A stretch of DNA of 54,000 bases, taken from positions 3,838,861-3,892,860 of the forward strand of contig NC_135564.1 in the NCBI RefSeq assembly GCF_964340395.1, in the 5' to 3' direction. Within the stretch, counting starts at the first letter, position 1, and the number at the start of each line of letters is the position of its first letter. The notes beneath the pieces are model-generated. The model was given only the letters and a program-made list of their open reading frames with translations. It was not told the origin of the DNA and did not search any database. This DNA is from Glandiceps talaboti. Taxonomy: Eukaryota > Hemichordata > Enteropneusta > Spengelidae. The position numbers and the translations under genes were made by a program. Positions 1 to 11,641 of this stretch are shown piece after piece.

Positions 1-2201
1 CTGGTTAAGGTTAGCAAGAACATGTACATGTATAATAACTGTTTGTAGTATGCCCTCTAGGGTCTGTCTAAATACAAGACAGGAGAACAATTATTTGAAT
101 AATGACTGAATTGTGATAAGACACAAGATAATGTATGTGCAGACTTAAAAAGACATGTAGGTGTAGCAGTGTAAGATATCTATAGTCTAAAATGATGTAT
201 GGGGTTGTCACATTAGGAGCTAGTACGTACACTCCTATCAAGGTTGGCCATAGGTACAAGTATACAGTATGAGACAGATTGGCAAGGTACAATAAATAGT
301 TCATGTACTAGTACAGATATAGTAATTAATTCGAGCCTGTTCTAAGCCTCGGTTTAATACAGAGTCTCTTCTGTGAATACTCAGCCTCAAACTTAAAGAG
401 TCTAGGGAAATGCTACATGAAATCTCTGAGCCATGATCCTCCTCTACATACAAAATCACTGAGCTGTAAGAGCAATTATAACGACATGCTACATGTAAGT
501 GAAGAAACAAGTCATCTACTTTCATAGACACAGCCACTAATATAATTGGTGCCTGAAAAAAGACCCTTTAATGAAATTGAGTCGTGGGTCTGAGAGATAC
601 GGCTGTATATGAGAGAGTCTGTTCAACTCTGTTGAGGCTAATGAATGATGCATTGATGTCTGACTGAGCTACATGGTACCAAAAAAAGTTGGCCACAATG
701 ATCCTACCATGTATACATACATACATACATGACTGTTATCTAATTGTTGTGGCTTGACTGATAAAATGCCAATAATGCGTGAACCAACAATTTAATGTGT
801 TTTCACATATTTGAGCTAGCTACCACAATTTGACAAGAATTGACATAGCACACATGTTCATGCTTTGGCATGACAACAGAAAATGACAAGATTGCATCTG
901 ACTGTGAGTAGACCAACCATGTAATTATAATCAAAATAAAGTGTTTCTTTAGGGTTAGGATAAGGACAGGGATAGACCATGGAATGGCATCAATAAATAC
1001 GATAGATTAATGGTGCTCCACAAATCAAAAGAACAAATTTAATTCTCACATAGCTGATTTTATTGATTTTATGATATTGTAATATTAAATTACCCTAAAC
1101 TGACACAAGTTTAGTTTATAAAGTTTTTACTCAAATGACATAAAATATCAATTAAGCTATTTTATATAAAGTTGACGTTGATACTAATCTGATTAAAATC
1201 AGATGTATTGTACATTTTGTGATTTTTTTAAAGTTGTATCGTAATGCCATGTTTGAGTTCAATCAATTGAAGTGATGGTTAAGGTTAAGTAAGTACGTTC
1301 CAGTAAGTAGAATTCAATAAAAATTACGCCTATAAATTCAGCTTGTGCCCCTTTAATATTCTCTTTCCATTATATATTTAACTACTCCCTGACTGTGAGA
1401 TATGTTGTTCTCTTTACGAAAGGTAAGGTTGATACATGAGGGAGCACTATCACGACCTAACATACCTTCCAGCCTAGCTGGTGTCATATGCCAAAACAAC
1501 GTCATACTTTCTAACAAATAATATGAAAAATAATATTCAGGATGAAATAAGCTTTTACAAATCACGAATTATAAATCTATCATAAATCTTTAAAACACAA
1601 AAGATATTAACTGTACCTGTTTATACATATACCAGGGATACTTCCATTACGCCTCAACTCAAAATAATATTTTATGCATGGCTTACTTTCTCATTGACTC
1701 AATTATAATGAACTGAGAAAGAAATCTTACACTATAATACTAATAGCTGGCAAACATTTTCGGTTGGCTATGGTTAAACTTTTTTTTAAATGTCATTTCT
1801 AAATTCTATGGTTTTTATTTCATTTCTAAATTCTATGGTTTTTATTGACAATTTTGGGTAAATATTACTATTCACTGGATACATAGGACTTTAGGAAAGT
1901 AACACCTACATGTGTACATGTAATACACTCACCTTTGAAATCTTGAGAGGGCTATTCAGTACTTGACATGGAATTATGTTAGTATTTCATATATATGTTT
2001 ACTTGAAACAGCAAAATAATGAACAAATCATATGGCTAGGAATGATTGAATAGAACCATTCTCTTTTGTTAACCTTGGACCAATTATCTCTAGACAAGTT
2101 AGTAGCTTTGCTTGACAACAGTTCTTCATACCTCAATTCTGTAATTCTAACCCACAGCAGGCCTTTAGGCCAATACCATACATTACATAATTATAACTAA
2201 C
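1..2201 (-). other. Start of the next PPP1R16 intron
   Basis: DNA downstream of exon 2 on the minus strand begins with donor GTTAGT. I looked for the next ankyrin exon on the minus strand and did not find it. Apart from a TTAA-type element at 1095-1355, a short run of ATAC repeats near 712-730 and a 30-bp tandem duplication near 1795-1845, it looks like ordinary AT-rich intron. Confidence 0.6.
1095..1355 (+). mobile_element. TTAA-type inverted-repeat element, copy A (short)
   Basis: The left end (TAAACTGACACAAGTTTAG...) and right end (TTCAGCTTGTGCCCCTTTAA) match both ends of the larger copy at 11027-11641. The inner left sequence (TTTATAAAGTTTTTACTCAA) matches too. The right end finishes in TTAA; the left TTAA has decayed to CTAA. 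It has no coding capacity, so it is a deletion derivative or MITE. Assignment to a piggyBac-like group rests only on the TTAA ends. Confidence 0.6.
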
Positions 2202-2272
2202 CTGATGTAATGCTGTCAATCCATCATCATTTGTCAAGTCTGGAGTTATTCCACTCTGTAGGTGTGTACGAA
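2202..2272 (-). CDS. PPP1R16A: PPP1R16 second coding exon: first ankyrin-repeat segment
   Basis: This 71-nt exon is too short for ordinary ORF calling. On the minus strand the acceptor tract TTTATTTCTTCAG precedes TTCGTACACAC, and the exon ends CATCAG before the donor GTTAGT. Joined to the split codon of exon 1 it reads E-V-R-T-H-L-Q-S-G-I-T and then PDLTNDDGLTALHQ, the ankyrin signature at this place in PPP1R16A/B (vertebrates have PDLCNEDGLTALHQ). The exon ends on a codon boundary, so the following intron is phase 0. The ankyrin domain of this family packs with PP1 and contributes to substrate choice. Exon 3, which should begin with the next Cys-rich ankyrin helix, was not seen in 1-2201 and presumably lies to the left of the window. 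Confidence 0.93.
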
Positions 2273-3560
2273 CTGAAGAAATAAACAAAGAGAGAGAAAA
2301 TATCCTCTGTTAGTATTTATTTATTAATCAATCAAGTGTCTTTGCCAAGTTCATAGAACCATATTGTATTCTTATACATGTAGTATACTGGTGACAATTT
2401 TGACAACTAAAAGTAGGTTCCAAGTATGGTTTGTATTTAATTAATTAAAGTGACCTGTTCTCATTTCAGGGTTTATATATACAAATTACAAGTAAAAGTC
2501 ACTTAGTTACATGAATTGCTTGGAATATCTTTTAGTTATTTTCAGTTTTCCATGGTTACCATGTGATATTTTCTAAAAACCTTTTGTGCTAAAATGTCAT
2601 TTACAGACTTCAATGCAATCCACATCTATGATTGCAGAAAGTTTTTTTGACTGGCAATTGCAATGTTTTCACATTTTATAGCTAATTACTTTTCAGATTT
2701 CATATTCTGGGCCATTGTGGAGCATATTTCAGAGGAATTTGAAGGGGTTTGAAATTCCAGGACCTTATAACGGAATGCATAATTCCTGTGAATTCAATTA
2801 TTGATGAGCTGATCATATTCAACCTATAAAATGAACATTCTTAGTTGTAACATGCTCCTTAGTTTATCCTGAAATACTAAAACGACCTTCAAAATGCCTC
2901 AGAAATTCAGATACATGAATCTGAGGAAAAAACAATTAGGCCTTCAACCACCTAGTAAATCTGCAGTAGGAGCATTTAAATCATTCCAATACACAAATTA
3001 GACATTACACTTTTCAGCCGAGATCATCAATGTCCTCAAAATGCCTTCAATTTATCACTGATGACGAAAGGAGTGTCAAGTGCTTGCAAGCAATTACAAG
3101 TTTACGAGTTCAATTCCAGACTTGTAATTATGTTTTATGGCCCAAGGTAAATCTCGGAATGTTAACCTTTTAAAAATAGCAACTTGGCATACAAAATACA
3201 TGTGAATGCACAATTGATGTATGTACATGCATACAAATAGTGATGTATGAACATCAAACATATATAGAAGCCACTAAATGGTAAACTTAGGTTGGGTACT
3301 ATAAAATCTCTATTTTAAGATACACTTAAATTTTATGCGACATCCTTACTTACGGCAAAAACAAATAGCCCTATGGCTATATTCCATGATATAGAAAATT
3401 ATGCATTATGGCTTTACGATGACTCCATGTCACCAAAATGGAAAATACCATTATTGTTTCATTGTTTCTATATAAATGTTGCCATAATTATGAAAGGTAG
3501 TAATTGAGACATGCAAGTAATTCTCAGTAAACTTTCACTTACTATGTTACTCTCCGTGTC
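2273..3560. other. AT-rich intron without recognised features
   Basis: I see no gene, RNA or clear repeat. There are short poly-T and poly-A runs only. Confidence 0.5.
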
Positions 3561-3586
3561 AACATCAATTATATGATTGGTTGAAA

Positions 3587-4085
3587 GTCACAAAGTATGC
3601 AAATTAGCTACCACACAACACCTAGTGACAGTCTCACTAATGCACTTATCAGATTGGTTGAAAGTCATAAAGTATGCAAATTAGCTACCACACAACACCT
3701 AGTGACAGTCTCACTAATGCACTTATCGGATTGGTTGAAAGTCATAAAGTATGCAAATTAGCTACCACACAACTCTTAGTGACAGTCTCACTAATGCATT
3801 TATAAGATTGGTTGAAAGTCAAAGTATGCAAATTAGCTACCACACAACACCTAGTGACAGTCTCACTAATGCACTTATCGGATTGGTTGAAAGTCATAAA
3901 GTATGCAAATTAGCTACCACACAAAACTTGTGACAGTCTCACTGATGCACTTATCGGATTGGTTGAAAGTCATAAAGTATGCAAATTAGCTACCACACAA
4001 CTCTTAGTGACAGTCTCACTAATGCACTTATCAGATTGGTTGAAAGTCATATAGTATATGGAAATTAGCTACCACACAACACTTG
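3587..4085 (+). repeat. 77-bp minisatellite with an octamer motif per unit
   Basis: About seven tandem units of 75-77 bp share GTATGCAAATTAGCTACC, CACACAACACC, GTGACAGTCTCACTAATGCA and GATTGGTTGAAAGTCA. A perfect POU octamer ATGCAAAT occurs at 3597, 3674, 3751, 3826, 3903 and 3979; the last unit has a broken copy (TATGGAAAT). Each unit also carries an inverted CCAAT (ATTGG). Confidence 0.9.
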
Positions 4086-4124
4086 TAATATTCTCATTAA
4101 AGCACTTCTCCGATTACTGGTTAC

Positions 4125-4290
4125 TTCATTGAGTTTACAACAACTCAACCTCCAGTCTAACAATAAGACATGTGAAAATTCGATAACACCATCACATTTA
4201 TATCAACGCATCCAATAGCATTCAACTACTGCTGTCAGTGGTAAGAATGGAATGTCATCCTAGAGAAAGTCATCTGACTATATGGTAGAG
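4125..4290 (+). repeat. Dispersed repeat, copy 1 of 2
   Basis: The segment with ACTCAACCTCCAGTCTAA, CATTCAACTACTGCTG, TCAGTGGTAAGAA and GAATGTCAT...CTAGAGAAAG reappears in the same order and strand at 44745-44895 with moderate divergence. No inverted ends or coding potential were seen. It is either an old dispersed repeat or an ancient segmental duplication. Confidence 0.6.
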
Positions 4291-4342
4291 AGAGAGAGCA
4301 TAGAAAATGAGCCCATATGTATAGTTTCTACACTATTAAACT

Positions 4343-4760
4343 CACTAAAGTACCCTAAGGTCACAAGGTCACTACATCAATACCAGCCAATCAGCTGTAA
4401 AAGTAATAGTGTACCTGAGGTCAAAGGGTTACCACATCAATACTAGCCAATCAGCTGTTAAAGTCAGTGTGCCTGAGGTCAAAGGGTCACCACATCAATA
4501 CCAGCCAATCAGATGTAAAAGTCACCTATGCTCAAAGGGTCACCACATCAATACTAGCCAATTAGCTGTAACAGTTGCAATGTGCCTGAGGTCAAAGGGT
4601 CACCATGTCAATACCAGCCAATCAGATGTAAAAGTTGCAATGCGCCGCCTGAGGTCAAAGGGTCACCAAATCAATACCACCCAATCAGCAGTAAAAAAAT
4701 CTCAAAGTGCTTGAATCTCAAAGGGTCACAAAATTAATACCACCCAATCAGCTATACAAG
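4343..4760 (+). repeat. About 60-bp minisatellite with AGGTCA-AA-GGGTCA and CCAATCAG cores
   Basis: Seven imperfect units of roughly 52-64 bp share CTGAGGTCAAAGGGTCACC, CATCAATACCAGCCAATCAG and TGTAAAAGT. The sequence AGGTCAAAGGGTCA, two nuclear-receptor half-sites spaced by 2, is intact at 4476, 4589 and 4652 and degraded in the other units. A CCAATCAG core recurs at about the same spacing. Confidence 0.85.
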
Positions 4761-4789
4761 CCATGGAATGCCTTCCGCTGGTGAGGTCA

Positions 4790-7030
4790 TCATTGTAACT
4801 GACTATTTCTACACTAAATTCAATTTAAACAGTTATAGTCCTCCTATATCAATTTAATACCTACTTCAAGAGTTACTACCACACAGTAGCACATTCACAT
4901 AGCACACACACATAAAGGTTTATCTTCCTATAAAGACAAAAATGTGCACTATTAAAAACTGCTACTGACTCGATACAGAAACTATGTCAGGGTACAAAAC
5001 ACAGTTTAACTTCAAAAAATGCTTGGAGGCAATGAAGGACAAGTACTTCTAAGTATCCCTCTTCAGTTAATGAATAGTTTTAAAACCTAAATGTATATGC
5101 CAATCTGGATTTAAAACTACTTTAAAAATGTATAACCTGTCATTACTTCAAAGAGTTATTTCTGCAGTAATGTCAGGATCATACATCCATTACAATGTGA
5201 GTACACAGCACACAAACTGAGTATATTTACTACGCCAGGTGTTCACTGTGTATGCTCATATACAAATTCAAAGAACATATACCTTCAAGACAGCTGAGTG
5301 TAAGTTAATACGATTATGATCTCTCTTACTGTGTATCTCGTACAACAATTTTCAAAGACTCAATATGATGAAAAACCTTGAGAGATGCAATGAAAAAACT
5401 CCTCCCAACCAAACGTAGCAATGAATTGAATATTTTCACAGCATAAGCTGCTAAATGTTACATGTATGTATTCTACGTTCCAATTAGTCATCAAAAACTG
5501 GCGCCATGAACCTAAAATTAGCCCTCAGCTTTAGACAAATTCGAATATAGAGTAATAGATGGAATAAACCCTCATGGATTCATATTGCCCTTGATGTATA
5601 AGATATTGAATTTTTACTTATTGAGGGACAATTGCACAATGTCGCACAAGCTCAAGAAACAAACGGAGTTCATTAAGGTCAAACCCCCTTCCCCCTCCCC
5701 CTAAATGAATGTTCACAAGTGCAACATCAAACATTTATTATATATATAAACTATGATGAAAACTATAGCGGTCACACCACTATGATCGATGCAATGTAAA
5801 AACATCATTTTCAAAACATTAAAATACTACCAGAAACTCGGCACCATAATTATCTCACAACAGTAGAAGTAAATTTTAATCAACTTATCAACATCTCAGT
5901 AGTAGTACAAAAGCTGCTATCATTGAAGGAGTGACAGTTTTCTGTTGAAATTTAGTTAGAAGTATGAACATGGAGTTCAGCAATCATACTGATGCCAGAC
6001 CCCCCCCCCCCCCAACGAAATTTGTTTGTTGAGTTTGTGTGACATTGTGTGATCGTCCCTAAGGCTGTTAGCAGGAAAGTCTTAGTGTAAAAATCATGTA
6101 CAACTTACTATACATTGACTATGCATACACCTGGATATGAAAAATATCTAGATCATCAGTTTTTTTTAAATTCTTGATATATTTCTATATTTCTATATTC
6201 TTGCTTACTGCAGTTGGTCATTAAAATCTCACTTCATTTTTTCATCAGCAACAACAACAAAATGGAACATTATGAGACTGAAAAAAACATCTCCCAAGGA
6301 ACTGGTGCCAGTGTAATGTTCATGCTGGAAACAAAACAATATTCTTCTGTTCTCATGATGTGTACAGAATAGATACCCTACACATGTAATCATGTAAATG
6401 TGTTTTATCCTAGATGTGATGTTCAACATTGATTTGGCACCCGTCGCCAACTCTCATCTCCAGCATTCCCAGTACTCAGTAAAATACAATTTCACGGCCT
6501 GAGCACTGTGTATTAATGATTGAAAGAACTGCTTACATTTCCTTATTCCTACTCCTTGTGTTCCATAAGGGATACTGAGTACTATTGCAAAGAAGAAGAA
6601 CGCATGGTTAGCCATTCGATCACAACACTGATTATTTGATCTGATAGCTAGCATGCTTCCCCTCGATTTTCAGTAATTTAAAGTGCTTTCATTGATTTGC
6701 AAGATTGATTATTCAGGCAGTTTGTACATGCATAGCTTGGAATCAATGCTATCATAAAAGATAATACCCTGGATGATGAGATGGATCCCAAGCAAGTACA
6801 TGTATAGCCCTGAATAAATCACGTCTCAGCAGTCACTTCAGATATCCGATTGTTTCTTGGTTTACTCTATACAAATATTAATCTTTACGACCCAGATATG
6901 AGTTTTGTGGATTTTGGTAGCTACTGCTTATGAGCCTTTTCTAAAGCCGGGCCCTGAGTTAGCTTATTTTCAAAACTATTTATGTAATATTTTGGACTTA
7001 TACTAACATAAGTTTCCTCAAGTTACTCAT
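4790..7030. other. AT-rich intron, little structure
   Basis: It holds a C-run at about 6000-6013 and a C-rich patch near 5683-5702. Short open frames on the minus strand (6229-6654) match no family I know and are not supported as genes. Confidence 0.5.
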
Positions 7031-7039
7031 ACATGTACA

Positions 7040-7280
7040 TCCTTATGCTGTCAGTGACAATGGCCCTTAGGTCAACCATACATCCTGAAAGTTGACCTCA
7101 ACCTGCCACTGACAAGGTCCTGCATCATCTTTTCTCAGGCTACCAGTGCCAAGGCCCCTTAAGTTAACCATATATCCTTAGGTTGTGATGTTAACCTCAG
7201 ACTACCATTGACAAGGCCCCTCAGGTCACTCATTCATCCTGCTGACTATATTGTAGTCTCTCAATGACAAGACCCCCTAT
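7040..7280 (+). repeat. Degenerate tandem repeat, about 60-75 bp units
   Basis: Three to four diverged units share (T)GACAAGGCCCCT(T/C)AGGTCA followed by CCATACATCCT. AGGTCA or AGTTAA variants occur in each unit. It is an old array of the same general kind as those at 4.4 and 17.6 kb. Confidence 0.55.
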
Positions 7281-7784
7281 GTGACTCAAACATGGTTAAC
7301 CAAGAAATAAGCTGGTAAATAACATCATTTATTACAGTGAAAAGGGATGTATTTAAAGTACAACATCCCAGTGTGATAGCATCACAGAGTGGTTAGTAAA
7401 ATTATAGATACAGAACCCTTGAATACAACCTAAAATCTCTCTTTGCTACAATTCAATTGGGTTATATCCAATTCACTGATCCTTTTTTTCTTCAGATAAA
7501 AATGATTACTTCAAGATACACAGTTGGAAGCCCTCCAGCTAATCTCTCCATTGAAATGTATGAGGAGTATGAATTCAATTTCGTTTCTACGGTCACAGTT
7601 GGTGAAGCCAATCATAGAAATTAAGAAAATAACGTCATTCAAGTCTATGGAGTGTTTTTCCGTAATTCAAGGTACATGTAGAGATGATAGGCACCATGGA
7701 AATAGTGACACAGTCACGCTTCATCCTTTCATATATGTGTATTTTTGTATATTGTAATTTGGATACCTCTACATTTGTATTTTC

Positions 7785-8240
7785 CTATCACATCCCCATC
7801 AATCCCCACTCTCACATCCACCCTGATGTTCTTCCCAAAACTGTATACTTAATTAAAATTTTTCTTTATTCTTCTATTGTTACTATCTCAATCACAATAC
7901 ATAATAGATATCACACACCTACCCCTATTCCCATCTTCACACCCACCCTGACATTCTTCTCTGGAACCTGTATACTTTTTTTTTTTTTTACATTTTATTT
8001 GTTCTTGTATGGTTAATATCTCAATCTCAATCACAATCAAACACCCATCCCCATTCCAATCCCCATCCTAAACCTATTAAACACTGTTATCTGAAAACTG
8101 TATTATGTATATTTGTTTCATTATCTTTACTTGCCTTGTTTTTATCTCACTCACAATCACAATACATATCAAATCCCCCCCCCCCTTCCCCATCTTTACA
8201 CCCACCCTGACGTTCTTCTTTGGAACTGTATACATGTTTG
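7785..8240 (+). repeat. Degenerate tandem repeat, about 125-130 bp units
   Basis: CACCCACCCTGA(C/T)(A/G)TTCTTC...CTGTATAC recurs near 7815, 7945 and 8200, with a weaker unit between. Each copy is followed by a T-rich stretch, then TATCTCAATCACAATAC and CCCCATTCCCAT. Small open frames here arise from the pyrimidine-rich composition. Confidence 0.6.
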
Positions 8241-8412
8241 GTCTTATATATTGTTGATATCAATCACATTAGACGTCAAACACCTAGAGATAAGCTAACT
8301 AGACTGGACTGACTGAAATATTTTTTGACACTTTTATCATTATTGATGGCAAGTATGGTGACTTTTAAGAATGCTGATGGAAGTCAATATGTGGTCAGTC
8401 TTGACTGTAGAC

Positions 8413-8414
<2 letters not shown>

Positions 8415-8475
<61 letters not shown>

Positions 8476-8516
8476 ATATGTGCGTGCGTGCATGCATGCG
8501 TGTGTGTGTGTGTGTG
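8415..8516 (+). repeat. (GT)n microsatellite
   Basis: A run of about 29 GT units (8415-8474) is followed by an interrupted GCATATGTGCGTGC section and a second short GT run to 8516. Open frames of alternating Val/Cys are artefacts of the repeat. Confidence 0.95.
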
Positions 8517-8999
8517 TTTATTTTTTTGTTACATTTATATAAAATTTAAATTTCATTTTGTAATTCTAAAGATTCCTCCTGGAATTATTACAGGCTTGAA
8601 TTTTACACTCGTTGCACGGCTCCAAGATATTGGCATGCTCACTACCAAGGCTCTGATTACATACCCATCAGATCAACCCTACAGCTATATATCATCTTCC
8701 TTTCACACTTTAATCAATCCACACAGTTACAACACAACAGTCTGGAAAAGCTAGATGCATATAAATAACCTGTCCCTTCACACAATATCAATTCACATTG
8801 TCAAAAATACTACTACCACGAGTCAGGGTTTCACGAGTTTGACGCACACACAGCTACTCTCTGTAATGTTCCCCGGGGTTCAAATTATTCTAAGTGTACT
8901 CTTAAGACTCCTGATTTCTCATTTCCCAAAGTGACTCAAAAGTCTTATTTCTCTGTAGTGATTAGTTGCAGTCTTTATGTCAAGATGAAGAGATTACAA

Positions 9000-9660
9000 G
9001 ACCTCCAAATCACATCTGGCATCAGGTACAGAAGGGGCCATTCCGGAATAATATATACTTTCTAGCATGTATAGATCCATATTTTAAAGACATAGAAATT
9101 AGAAATGAAAATCTGGTATTTATAGAAAGGGCCAATCTCAGAACAACATATATTTAGCATGTATAGATCCATATATTGAAGACTTTGAAATCCCATTTAG
9201 CATCAAATACAGAAGGGGTCATCTCGGAGTAATATATACTTTCTGGCATATACAGATCCAAATTTTAAAAAGGCTTAGAAATGAAATCTGGCCTTTTTAT
9301 AGAAGGGGGGTCAATCTCGGAACAACAGGGCTTGAAATTAACTCTTTTTCTTTGGTAGTCCATTTTCAGAACGTTGAAGTCCAAGGATGGTGACCAGTAG
9401 TCCTATATTCCTCCTAAACTGAAAACTGAGTTCCTCTGTTGGAAATATGTGTATTATAAAAATACTTTATGTCTGTAAATTTTCCATCCTTTATATCATC
9501 GCATAATCTGTGGTGCTGCTACCAGCTGCAAATTACGGTAGCCACATGACATGAATTTGTAGTCTGTGGACACAAGACTACTGTTAATTTCAAGCCCTGA
9601 ACAATATATACTTTCTAGCATGTACAGATCCATTTTTAAAATGATCACGATGGAAATCTA
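9000..9660 (+). repeat. About 110-bp tandem repeat split by a MITE insertion
   Basis: Diverged units share GGGCCAATCTC(G)GA(A)CAA, TATATACTTTCTAGCATGTA and CAGATCCATATTTTAAA, followed by GAAATGAAATCTGG. Units are visible at about 9035, 9125, 9215 and 9300-9325, and the last continues at 9600 after the inserted element at 9326-9599. Confidence 0.7.
9326..9599. mobile_element. hAT-like MITE with perfect 17-bp terminal inverted repeats
   Basis: It begins CAGGGCTTGAAATTAAC and ends with its exact reverse complement GTTAATTTCAAGCCCTG. It is 274 bp long and non-coding, and is flanked by a direct repeat AACAA (9321-9325 and 9600-9604). The CAGGG terminus is typical of hAT non-autonomous elements. 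hAT target duplications are usually 8 bp, so the 5-bp match is a mild mismatch. It sits inside a tandem repeat unit, so the pre-insertion sequence can be reconstructed by comparison with the sister units. Confidence 0.85.
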
Positions 9661-11026
9661 CCTAAACATATGAAGGCCAGTTTGTTAATACTAACCATAA
9701 TATTAATTTTCAGTGTTTTAAAACATACTTGCATTATGACAGTTTCAGCTATGCTTCAATTCCCTTTAACTTTAGTCAGAACTTTGCCATCTTCAATTGT
9801 CTAAGACAGATTATCTTAGTGTGCAATATGAAATGTATACTTCTCTGTGTAGGATCATAATACATATTTCTATAAAAGTCCAATGTAATCCGTGAAATGA
9901 ACACTATCACTATTTTGTGATACACAGTGCAAATTAGCTCAACACCCAGCATGTGTTTTCTGTGTGGGCAAAAGGTCACATTGATAAAAATATCACTTAT
10001 AGCTTCTCTATACGTGAATAGGATAATGCACGTACGAGTCTAAAATACTTTTTTCTTTGTCCTGTTTATATTACAGACAGCAAGCTAGCATACATATCAC
10101 CAATTAACATACACTGCATATTGAATTCTGGATATAAAAACCTCAAGCATTTGTTGTTACTTTGTGAAAAAAAACCCTATAAAGCCATGCTCAGTTCATA
10201 TCAACTTTAAAAAGGGGTCAAAACGATATCCATTTTAAAATCCATTTTAAAATCCAACACAATATGGCCACCGAATACTGTGTTATATACTGTTAGCTGT
10301 GGGAAAATAAAAGATGGCTGATTACCCTGAAACCAAGATAGTGAAACCCCATGGACCAGGAAGAAGCTTTCATATAGCAAAGTCTAGAGAGATTTAAGAA
10401 CTTTTATTTCAGAGCAATTGGGCCTCAAGGTGCACTCTACCTTAACGACTACCAGGGTAGTAGATAGGTAACATATCTATTAAGAAGAATCAAAGCATTT
10501 CTAGTTATGGGTTGGTGTATCTTCACCAGACAAAATTTAATGGATTAGGGTAAAGCTTACAGCTATTGGGAATTTCACACAGAATTAAATTCACAGCAAA
10601 AAAAAAGTATTATTTGACACAAAGATTTTCAGTTGTATTTATTTTATACATGTTTCAATTATATTTCATCTGATAAAAAACATTAAACAAATTACGAAAG
10701 TCAGTTACTTCGTATTTTTTAATATTATTACAGTAGTATTTTATGACAGAAACCAGTTGAGTCAATTTATTTTAGTCCCAAATTATCCTTACAGGTCAGA
10801 CTACCATTTAAAATACTGAACACGTAACAGAGTTTTACTTATTCAGTATTTCCTGACAAAATCTATTGAGTCCTTTTTAACCAGGGACAAAAATTTTCTG
10901 TAATATAAGTTAGATCGCCTACACATATACTGAACAAACAGCTAGCATGTGGTTGTTTTGGTTTAATTTTATGATAGAAGCAATTGGAGTCTAGAGTACT
11001 TGTTTAATATTGCAAAAATGTGGCAG
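9660..11026. other. AT-rich intron without recognised features
   Basis: I see no gene or RNA. A minus-strand open frame at 9776-9979 resembles nothing I know. Confidence 0.5.
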
Positions 11027-11641
11027 TTAAAGTGTACACACGCTGAGTTTATAAACTTTTCACCCAAGTGAAAATACTAAAAATAAACCTCACTTAAAAA
11101 AAAGAGTATAATGTTAATGTTGATGCAATGCATGTATGCCTTCCATTACATTACCATAGGGAACTTGCAATCCAAACTGAGCATGCTCAGACGCAAAGGA
11201 CTATGGGATTATCTGTGGTTATCGTAATACCTAATCTGGAGCTACCGATGAAAAACCCTCCCACGATGGTCAGGGTAACTACGAATTGATCATTCGTGGT
11301 TGCAAACAATGTAACAGTATTGTTTACAATACTAATTCATTAGTATTTATTATCACATTTCCCACGATGCAACATTCAACACGCCGTGTTTGCAAGTTCC
11401 CTATTGTCTTCTGGCTTAGAACAGTTGATTGCATGGTACAAATTTCCTCAACAATTTACATTTTTTAAAATACTTCATCAGATCATTCAGAAGTGATAAC
11501 TTAATAAGAGGGTTGTATTCAGTCAATTGCAAATAATGGTTAAGAATGAATCATTAAGTAGAATAGTTTGAATACGCAGCAAAAATTTAAAACAAAAAAT
11601 TTAAAACCAAAAACAAATGAACTCAGCTTGTTCCCCTTTAA
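11027..11641 (+). mobile_element. TTAA-type inverted-repeat element, copy B (with nested insertion)
   Basis: TTAA lies at both edges (11027-11030 and 11638-11641). The left end is AGTGTACACACGCTGAGTT; the right end read in reverse is AGGGGAACAAGCTGAGTT. Inner parts match copy A at 1095-1355 and the fragment at 43485-43552. The TTAA ends suggest a piggyBac-like non-autonomous element. The open frame at 11286-11468 is not a transposase fragment that I recognise. Confidence 0.7.
11156..11404. mobile_element. Nested MITE inside the TTAA-type element
   Basis: The left end ATAGGGAACTTGCAA and the right end TTGCAAGTTCCCTAT are exact reverse complements (15 bp) about 249 bp apart. The segment is absent from copy A of the host element, which supports a later insertion into copy B. 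Confidence 0.7.
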
